The notes beneath the pieces are model-generated. The model saw only the letters and a list, made by a program, of their open reading frames with translations. It had not been told where the DNA came from and did not search any database. Positions 5,930-11,010 of a stretch of DNA of 11,010 nt are shown piece by piece. The stretch is from Gammaproteobacteria bacterium. Its GTDB lineage: Bacteria > Pseudomonadota > Gammaproteobacteria > Eutrophobiales > Eutrophobiaceae. Position 1 is the first letter of the stretch. Every line of letters begins with the position of its first letter. The stretch covers positions 1 through 11,010 of the forward strand of contig JACQHV010000181.1 of NCBI GenBank assembly GCA_016198885.1. Direction: 5' to 3'. Both the position numbers and the translations under genes were made by a program.

Positions 5930-7297
5930 ATGGACCTATCTCCACTTACTTCAATATCACCATTAGATGGACGTTATGCGGAAAAAACAGCCGAGTTGCG
6001 TGCTATATTCAGCGAATACGGCTACATGCGCTACCGCATCAAGGTTGAGATCGCATGGTTACAGGCCCTGGCCGCGCGCAAGGATATCAGCGAAGTTCCT
6101 GCGCTAAGCGAAAAGTCCGGGCGGTTCCTTGATGCTATCGTGGATAATTTCTCCGAACAGGATGCGAACCGGATAAAGGAAATCGAGGCAACCACCAATC
6201 ATGATGTCAAGTCTGTCGAGTATTTTCTGAAAGAAAAAATCAGGGATATTCCCGGTCTCATGAAATTGTCTGAATTTTTCCATTTTGCCTGTACTTCAGA
6301 GGATATCAACAACCTATGTCACGCAATGATGTTGAAAGATTCCCTGACGCAGGTCATCCTCCCTGTGCTGGATAAAATAATATCCGCCATCACGAAACTT
6401 TCACACGATTACGCTACCGTGGCCATGTTGTCCCGTACTCATGGACAGATTGCCACACCCACAACATTAGGCAAGGAAATGGCGGTGTTTGTACATCGTC
6501 TGCGTCTCCAATACCGGCAATTAAAAAATATTGAACTGCTCGGGAAATTCAACGGTGCGGTGGGTAATTATAATGCTCACCTCGCTGCCTATCCGCATAT
6601 TGATTGGCCTGCAATATCCAGAAAATTCGTTGAAGATCTGGGGCTTGTCTGGAATCCCCACACTACCCAGATTGAATCACATGATTACATGGCAGAATAT
6701 TTTCATGTCATGTCGCGTATAAATACAATCCTGATCGATTACTGCCGCGATATGTGGGGCTATATTTCACTAGGTTATTTCAAACAAAAAACCGTTGCCG
6801 GCGAAGTCGGTTCATCCACTATGCCGTACAAGATCAATCCCATTGATTTTGAAAATGCGGAAGGGAATCTTGGTCTCGCCAACAGTCTGCTGATACATCT
6901 GGCCGAAAAACTTCCCATTTCACGCTGGCAGCGTGATCTTACTGATTCAACTGCAATTCGTAACACAGGAACAGGCATCGCACATTCGTTGCTTGCCTAT
7001 AAATCCTGTCTTAAGGGGATCGCAAAGATTGAGGTGGACAGAAAAGTTGTCGAAAATGATCTGAAAAATGCGTGGGAGATACTGGCGGAACCCGTACAGA
7101 CCGTGATGCGCCGGTATGGAATAACACAGCCCTATGAAAAATTACTGGAGCTGACTCGCGAACAGGCCATGACACGCGAAATACTGCACGCATTCATTAA
7201 TACACTTGACCTGCCAAAAGAGGAGAAACAACGCCTGCTTGATATGACGCCTTCTGATTACATTGGAAATGCCGCAGAACAGGCCATGAAAATCTAG
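5930..7297 (+). CDS. purB: Adenylosuccinate lyase
   Basis: Cleaves fumarate from SAICAR and from adenylosuccinate, two steps of purine synthesis leading to AMP; a cytoplasmic homotetramer of the fumarase/aspartase superfamily. Visible signatures are TTNHDVKSVEY (88-98), the TSEDINN segment (122-128), catalytic His171 in SRTHGQ, and the superfamily loop GSSTMPYKINP with Ser295 and Ser296. These match the E. coli positions. Length 455 aa agrees with the E. coli type (456). It starts a plus-strand series with the RoxA-like cupin 58 bases downstream. In E. coli roxA also lies near purB, with phoPQ between. The gap after purB holds a heptad repeat that may influence read-through. Confidence 0.97.
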   Translation: MDLSPLTSISPLDGRYAEKTAELRAIFSEYGYMRYRIKVEIAWLQALAARKDISEVPALSEKSGRFLDAIVDNFSEQDANRIKEIEATTNHDVKSVEYFLKEKIRDIPGLMKLSEFFHFACTSEDINNLCHAMMLKDSLTQVILPVLDKIISAITKLSHDYATVAMLSRTHGQIATPTTLGKEMAVFVHRLRLQYRQLKNIELLGKFNGAVGNYNAHLAAYPHIDWPAISRKFVEDLGLVWNPHTTQIESHDYMAEYFHVMSRINTILIDYCRDMWGYISLGYFKQKTVAGEVGSSTMPYKINPIDFENAEGNLGLANSLLIHLAEKLPISRWQRDLTDSTAIRNTGTGIAHSLLAYKSCLKGIAKIEVDRKVVENDLKNAWEILAEPVQTVMRRYGITQPYEKLLELTREQAMTREILHAFINTLDLPKEEKQRLLDMTPSDYIGNAAEQAMKI

Positions 7298-7303
7298 AAA
7301 ATC

Positions 7304-7347
7304 GTGAAGCGCATTTCGTATCTCGTATCTCGTTTTACGCTTCACAT
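7304..7347. repeat. Heptad-phased inverted repeat after purB
   Basis: GTGAAGCG (7304-7311) and CGCTTCAC (7338-7345) form a perfect 8-bp inverted repeat. Between them run consecutive 7-base units: ATTTCGT (7313-7319), ATCTCGT (7320-7326), ATCTCGT (7327-7333) and TTTACGC (7334-7340), then TTCACAT (7341-7347). The element fills nearly the whole purB-cupin gap. The unit ATCTCGT and the GTGAA/TTCAC cores recur in the gap before purL. Confidence 0.65.
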
Positions 7348-7355
7348 CCCGATTT

Positions 7356-8522
7356 ATGTCCGAAGCAAAAAGTAACATCCTCGGTAACATCACTCCTGAA
7401 GAATTTCTTGCAACTTATTGGCAGAAAAAATCCTGCCTGATACGGCAGGCCTTTCCGGATTTCAGTTGTCCCATAAGTGTTGATGAGCTTGCCGGCCTTG
7501 CCTGTGAAGAGGATATCCGATCACGCCTGGTACTGGAAAAAGATGGTGATTATCCCTGGCAAGTCATCAATGGCCCGTTTACAGAAGGTGATTTCAAAAC
7601 CCTGCCTGATACCCACTGGACGTTACTGGTACAGGATGTGAATCAATATGTTCCGGATGTTGCCGCAATATTGCAGTATTTCAGTTTCATCCCGTTCTGG
7701 CGTATTGATGATGTCATGATCAGTTATTCCCCTGAACAAGGCAATGTCGGTCCGCATCTGGACAGTTATGATGTTTTCCTCCTGCAGGGCATGGGCAGAC
7801 GAAAATGGCAAATCAACCCTGATGATTATAGCGATGATGATTTTATTCCTGATCTTGATCTGCGCATCATTGATCATTTCCAGTCAAAGCAGGACTGGAT
7901 TCTTGAACCTGGTGACATGCTTTACCTGCCTCCGGGTGTTGCACACCACGGCATAGCACTGGATCCAAGTCTTACATTGTCCATCGGTTTTCTTGCGCCT
8001 TCACAAAGTGAGTTAATCAGTAATTTTATTGATGATTGTCTGACTGATTCTTCCCATACTGTTCGCTACAGTGATCCTGATTTAAAGATACAGAAATATC
8101 CAGGGGAAATTTCACGGCAAAGTCTTGAAAAAATAAAGAAGATGATGGCCTCTGCCCTGACAGATACATCCCGCATTGATCACTGGTTTGGAAAATATAT
8201 TACGCACGTGCAAACAGAACCGGAACATAATAACGAAATAAAACTTGATTTGGCGGCATTCAGATCCTGTTTCAAGAAAAAAAGTACTCTTTACAGGAAT
8301 GATCATGGGCGCAGGGCTTTCATACAGCATAACCGGAAATTAACGCTTTTTATTAATGGCGATGATTACCCTCTTCCGAAAGAATTATTATTCATGGCAA
8401 AGCTGATTACAGAACAACGCCAGATTGATTTCCGGTCCATTGAAAATCATCCTCTGTTAAATGAAATACTTGTCCTGTTGTGTGAACTCTATAATAAGGA
8501 CAATTATTATTTTGATGACTGA
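7356..8522 (+). CDS. roxA: Cupin (JmjC-like) ribosomal protein hydroxylase, RoxA type
   Basis: A probable 2-oxoglutarate/Fe(II)-dependent oxygenase. In E. coli RoxA (YcfD) hydroxylates an arginine of ribosomal protein L16. The iron-binding triad is visible: His134 and Asp136 in GPHLDSYDVFLLQG, and His197 in LPPGVAHHG. ILEPGDMLYLPPG (182-194) and LSIGFLAPS match the RoxA core strand pattern. Length 388 aa agrees with the family (about 373 in E. coli), with a C-terminal dimerisation and winged-helix-like half. The acidic run NPDDYSDDDF (154-163) is notable. No Shine-Dalgarno precedes the ATG, which lies directly after the repeat. It overlaps the GNAT start by 8 bases. The symbol is by homology; the substrate in this organism is inferred. 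Confidence 0.9.
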   Translation: MSEAKSNILGNITPEEFLATYWQKKSCLIRQAFPDFSCPISVDELAGLACEEDIRSRLVLEKDGDYPWQVINGPFTEGDFKTLPDTHWTLLVQDVNQYVPDVAAILQYFSFIPFWRIDDVMISYSPEQGNVGPHLDSYDVFLLQGMGRRKWQINPDDYSDDDFIPDLDLRIIDHFQSKQDWILEPGDMLYLPPGVAHHGIALDPSLTLSIGFLAPSQSELISNFIDDCLTDSSHTVRYSDPDLKIQKYPGEISRQSLEKIKKMMASALTDTSRIDHWFGKYITHVQTEPEHNNEIKLDLAAFRSCFKKKSTLYRNDHGRRAFIQHNRKLTLFINGDDYPLPKELLFMAKLITEQRQIDFRSIENHPLLNEILVLLCELYNKDNYYFDD

Positions 8523-8949
8523 TTTGAAATATTCAGTAAAACAGGCCGGTTGGACAGAATATAAAGAGGCGATTCAGCTTATTCGCACCGAGGTATTTAT
8601 CGTTGAACAACATGTGCCTGAAACACTGGAGTGGGACGGCCTTGATGATTCCTGTATTCATGTTCTTGCAGTATCAGATCAGCAGAAGCCATTGGGTACG
8701 GCAAGATTATTACACTCCGGCCAAATCTGTCGAATGGCCGTACTGAAAGAGGCGCGTCACAGAGGGATAGGTACCAGCATGTTGCATACCCTCCTAAGCA
8801 TCGCACGAAAACTGCCGTTGGATAGTGTATTTCTCAACGCACAGCTTCAGGCGCTCAATTTTTATATAAATCATGGATTCAGGGCTGTAGGACCTGTGTT
8901 TAATGAGGCGGGGATCCCCCATCGTAAAATGGTTCACAAACTAAAATGA
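8515..8949 (+). CDS. GNAT family N-acetyltransferase, ElaA/YjcF-like
   Basis: A 144-residue single-domain acyl-CoA-dependent acetyltransferase. The N-terminal part reads EVFIVEQHVPETLEWDGLDD (26-45), the pattern of the ElaA/YjcF group. Motif A is CRMAVLKEARHRGIGTSML (72-90) with the acetyl-CoA pyrophosphate loop RHRGIGT. NAQLQALNFYINHGF (108-122) and GIPHRKM (133-139) complete the fold. The chosen ATG overlaps the cupin stop codon by 8 bases; a longer reading from an ATG at 8461 would add 18 residues that lie inside the cupin gene and do not look like GNAT sequence. AAGGA (8496-8500) is rather far upstream (14 bases). The overlap implies coupling to the cupin. The substrate is unknown. Confidence 0.88.
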   Translation: MTDLKYSVKQAGWTEYKEAIQLIRTEVFIVEQHVPETLEWDGLDDSCIHVLAVSDQQKPLGTARLLHSGQICRMAVLKEARHRGIGTSMLHTLLSIARKLPLDSVFLNAQLQALNFYINHGFRAVGPVFNEAGIPHRKMVHKLK

Positions 8950-9020
8950 TAGGGTTTGTTTCTGACAGAGAGGTAAACTATCATCACTATCTGGCGTTGT
9001 ATTAAAGCATATTAAAAAAT

Positions 9021-9533
9021 ATGAATAACTTCGATGATTATAAACTGGGTGTCACGGGCAAGATTATCGAAATTGAAAACAGCGAGGATAATCGTCTTGC
9101 CGCAACCTGCATGGCACAGCAATGCACACGCACGCTTGATATCATCAGCCGGCTGCTTGACCCGCCAATCTTTAATACAACCGGTTTTATCGAGGCAATC
9201 AGACAGTTGGTCATCAGATATCGTTACATAAAAATCAGGGTTATCGTGTTCGATCCTGAGATGATTGTCAGGAATGGTCACCGCCTGGTTGACCTGTCCG
9301 GAAGTCTGAGCAGTTTTATCGAAATCCGCAAGGCGTCCCAGCAGTACCAGGACTACAATGAAAGCCTGTTGATTGCAGACAGTGTTGGCTATATACACAG
9401 AAAACATGCCGAAAGATATGAGGCTACTGTAAACTTTAATGACCGGCGGCAGTCACAACACTTGCAGAAAGGTTTTGACGGGATGTGGGAATCAGCGATT
9501 CCGGATCCGAATTTAAGACGGGTGAATTTATGA
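9021..9533 (+). CDS. DUF7931-like conserved protein
   Basis: A 170-residue predicted cytoplasmic protein with no signal peptide or membrane segment. It matches, as I recall, a conserved gammaproteobacterial family (DUF7931) often found beside the GNAT gene. Recognisable stretches are TLDIISRLLDPPIFNT (38-53), IKIRVIVFDPEMIVRNGHRL (70-89), ESLLIADSVGYIHR (114-127), ATVNFND (135-141) and a final MWESAIPDPNLRRVNL. The order of a beta strand, a GHRL helix and a second strand before an NFN segment is reminiscent of phospholipase-D-like domains, but no full HKD motif is present, so catalysis is doubtful. No Shine-Dalgarno precedes the ATG. Its stop overlaps the next gene's start as ATGA. Function unknown. 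Confidence 0.8.
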   Translation: MNNFDDYKLGVTGKIIEIENSEDNRLAATCMAQQCTRTLDIISRLLDPPIFNTTGFIEAIRQLVIRYRYIKIRVIVFDPEMIVRNGHRLVDLSGSLSSFIEIRKASQQYQDYNESLLIADSVGYIHRKHAERYEATVNFNDRRQSQHLQKGFDGMWESAIPDPNLRRVNL

Positions 9534-10402
9534 ACCAGCGGTTATTTATAGTATTTTTTCTGATTTTATCCTGTCTGTCCCTGAATATTCAGGCCGAAGA
9601 AATGATTTTGGAAATCATCCCCCTGCAGCACCGCACGACTGATGACATTGTCCACATCCTGAGACCACTGGTTGCACCTGGCGGAACAATAACCGGAATG
9701 AATAATCAGTTGATCATCAAAACCACGCCGGACAATCTTGCCGAGATTAAAAATATATTGCAGAGTCTCGACCATTCACCCCGGCGGCTTTTAATCACCG
9801 TCAAACAGGATATTGGTGGACAAACACAGGCACGGGAAGATTCATTGTCAGGAAAATATTCTTCCGGCGATATCAGTATTGAAAGTAAAGATCCGGGACA
9901 CTCTGATGAAGGTCTGGTAATTTCAGGTAAAGATGATAAAGGTAATGTCATCCGCTATCGTACCCTGGATACTACCTCAGGAACAGACGATAAAAATGCC
10001 TTCAGTGTTCAGGCCTTGGAAGGGTACCCTGCCTTTATCCAGACCGGCCAATCCGTACCCATTCAGAACAGGACGGCATATGTTACCCCTGGCGGGATCG
10101 TCATCAGTGATAGTACTGAATATTATGAAGCCACCTCCGGATTTTATGTATTACCCCGCCTCAATGGCAACCAGGTTACTCTGCTGGTTGCGCCCAGATT
10201 GTCCAGGGTTAATCCAGGACAGGCCCCCGTATTTGACGTACAAAATGTCGAAACCACGGCCAGCGGCCGCCTAGGTGAATGGATCGAACTGGGAGGAATC
10301 AATCAGAGTTTTAATGATGATACCAGGCAAACCCTTTCTTCATCCCGTACACAGGGGCAGGAATTTCGCTCTGTATTAATAAAGGTTGTTGAAATAAAAT
10401 AA
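9530..10402 (+). CDS. Exported secretin-domain protein (small, NolW-like)
   Basis: A 290-residue protein with a signal peptide (residues 1-22, ending NIQA before EE), so probably periplasmic or outer-membrane associated. Residues about 25-92 form a short secretin/TonB N-terminal (NolW-like) domain: EIIPLQHRTTDDIVHILRPL, then NQLIIKTTPDNLAEIKNILQSLD. A Ser/Asp/Gly-rich region follows (about 93-160). The last part (about 165-290) resembles part of a secretin beta domain: YPAFIQTGQSVPIQ, GFYVLPRLNGNQVTLLVAPR and GRLGEWIELGGINQ. It is much shorter than GspD or PilQ and seems to lack the full set of pore-forming strands. The ATG at 9530 overlaps the preceding stop (ATGA), with GGGTGA six bases upstream; an earlier ATG at 9485 would place 15 residues before the signal peptide and is less likely. 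No pilus or type II secretion genes are nearby. Confidence 0.82.
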   Translation: MNQRLFIVFFLILSCLSLNIQAEEMILEIIPLQHRTTDDIVHILRPLVAPGGTITGMNNQLIIKTTPDNLAEIKNILQSLDHSPRRLLITVKQDIGGQTQAREDSLSGKYSSGDISIESKDPGHSDEGLVISGKDDKGNVIRYRTLDTTSGTDDKNAFSVQALEGYPAFIQTGQSVPIQNRTAYVTPGGIVISDSTEYYEATSGFYVLPRLNGNQVTLLVAPRLSRVNPGQAPVFDVQNVETTASGRLGEWIELGGINQSFNDDTRQTLSSSRTQGQEFRSVLIKVVEIK

Positions 10403-10406
10403 AAAA

Positions 10407-10537
10407 GATTCGCATCTCGTAATTTGTGAAGGTTATCTCGTGGCTTGTGAAACATATTTTGTATCATGATTCACGCCTTATGTTACAAGGTTCACGATTC
10501 ACACCTCACGCTTCACGAAATGCGTTTCACGCTGTAT
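10407..10537. repeat. Heptad-phased degenerate repeat array before purL
   Basis: The left half (10407-10462) is eight exact 7-base steps containing ATCTCGT at 10414 and 10435 and TTGTGAA at 10424 and 10445, so a 21-base unit occurs twice with 15 of 21 matches. After a 5-base break (10463-10467) the right half (10468-10537) continues in 7-base steps with TCAC ending at 10474, 10495, 10502, 10509, 10516 and 10530, all separated by multiples of seven. The GTGAA cores of the left half are complementary to the TTCAC cores of the right half. No reading frame or RNA gene explains this 192-base gap (10403-10594). Confidence 0.75.
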
Positions 10538-10555
10538 CAGCAACAATGGTAAAAT
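10526..10555 (+). promoter_or_regulatory. Candidate purL promoter
   Basis: TTCACG (10526-10531, part of the last TTCAC heptad) and TAAAAT (10550-10555) are separated by 18 bases, matching consensus at four and five of six positions. The leader to the purL ATG would be about 33 bases. No PurR-like palindrome is seen. Weak evidence. Confidence 0.25.
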
Positions 10556-10594
10556 CCTTCAGGTAAATGAAAATTTAATCTGATCAAAATTTAC

Positions 10595-11010
10595 ATGGTA
10601 TTGAAACTTCGCGGACCTGCCGCACTTTCCGGTTTTCGTATCAATAAAATCCTTGCCACGATACAAAACATAGCGCCTGTCATTCAATCATTGCGCGCCG
10701 AGTACATACACTTTGTAAAACTGAGTGGTGACCTGAATGCCGCCGAAAAGGCTTGTCTTGAAGACCTGCTTCGCTATGGACCTGTAATGCCTGAAACGGA
10801 GACCAGTGGGACGTTTCTGCTTGTTACACCACGGCCCGGGACAATCTCGCCCTGGTCCAGCAAGGCCACGGATATCGCGCATAATTGTGGCTTGCACAAG
10901 GTAATGCGGCTGGAACGTGGTACGGCGTGGTATCTGAAAACGGATAAAAACGTTGCGCTTGCCGCTGACGTCATCGAAAACATCAAACCCCTGATCCATG
11001 ATCGCATGAC
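10595..11010 (+). CDS. purL: Phosphoribosylformylglycinamidine synthase, N-terminal part
   Basis: The first 138 codons of the large one-chain FGAM synthase (about 1,300 aa in gammaproteobacteria), which converts FGAR and glutamine to FGAM in the fourth step of purine synthesis. The visible part is the PurS-like N-terminal domain: LRGPAALSGFRINKIL (5-20) and AEYIHFVKLSG, then the very conserved VTPRPGTISPWSSKATDIAHN run. The ATPase and glutaminase domains lie beyond the window edge. The gene is truncated only by the window; the frame is open to the end. No Shine-Dalgarno precedes the ATG. Together with purB it places two purine genes on the same strand 3.3 kb apart. Confidence 0.95.
   Translation, partial: MVLKLRGPAALSGFRINKILATIQNIAPVIQSLRAEYIHFVKLSGDLNAAEKACLEDLLRYGPVMPETETSGTFLLVTPRPGTISPWSSKATDIAHNCGLHKVMRLERGTAWYLKTDKNVALAADVIENIKPLIHDRM

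Noticed and set aside
9012..9407. Minus-strand open frame of 131 codons
   Set aside because: It is antisense to the DUF7931-like gene, which is coupled to its neighbour and matches a known family pattern.
10407..10537. Possible CRISPR array
   Set aside because: The repeats are 7 bases long, degenerate and contiguous, without constant repeats separated by unique spacers, and no cas gene is near.
10567..10578. Four-codon open frame (ATG AAA ATT TAA) upstream of purL as a possible leader peptide
   Set aside because: AGG lies only three bases before it and it has no attenuator-like hairpins after it; such short frames arise often by chance.
10688..10999. Minus-strand open frames of 77-103 codons
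   Set aside because: They are antisense to purL, whose N-terminal sequence is unmistakable.

Overview
The window looks like a chromosomal housekeeping region of a gammaproteobacterium, probably an uncultured or environmental lineage related to the Chromatiales/Thiotrichales type. This is an inference from protein resemblance and gene content: homodimer-type PyrC, RNase T, Tas-type aldo/keto reductase, a RoxA-like cupin, and the start of a one-chain PurL. Base composition is near balanced and similar throughout. No tRNA, rRNA, CRISPR array, transposase or phage gene is visible, and I see no convincing new defence or mobile system.

Layout, left to right. A short non-coding end (1-163) holds a GC-rich intergenic repeat and a hairpin. 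Next is a minus-strand run of three overlapping genes, transcribed pyrC, then rnt, then an exported cysteine-rich protein with an SH3-like C-terminus. Divergent from pyrC, behind the clearest promoter and Shine-Dalgarno site of the window, is a 1-Cys (Prx6-type) peroxiredoxin, followed by a small DUF2905 membrane protein. A MarC-family membrane protein lies convergent to these and divergent from a Tas-type aldo/keto reductase. The rest is on the plus strand: purB, a RoxA-like cupin, a GNAT acetyltransferase, a DUF7931-like protein, an exported small secretin-domain protein, and the first 138 codons of purL, which runs off the window.

Functional links. pyrC (pyrimidine synthesis) and purB/purL (purine synthesis) are nucleotide biosynthesis genes. 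rnt (RNA 3'-end maturation) and the RoxA-like cupin (ribosomal protein L16 hydroxylation) belong to RNA and ribosome maintenance. Several genes are coupled by overlapping stop and start codons: pyrC/rnt, rnt/exported protein, cupin/GNAT, and DUF7931/secretin-domain protein.

The least expected structure is in intergenic DNA. Three gaps (after the peroxiredoxin, after purB and before purL) carry degenerate sequence phased at exactly 7 bases and arranged as inverted halves. Two of them share the unit ATCTCGT. Shine-Dalgarno sequences are scarce: only the peroxiredoxin has a textbook one.
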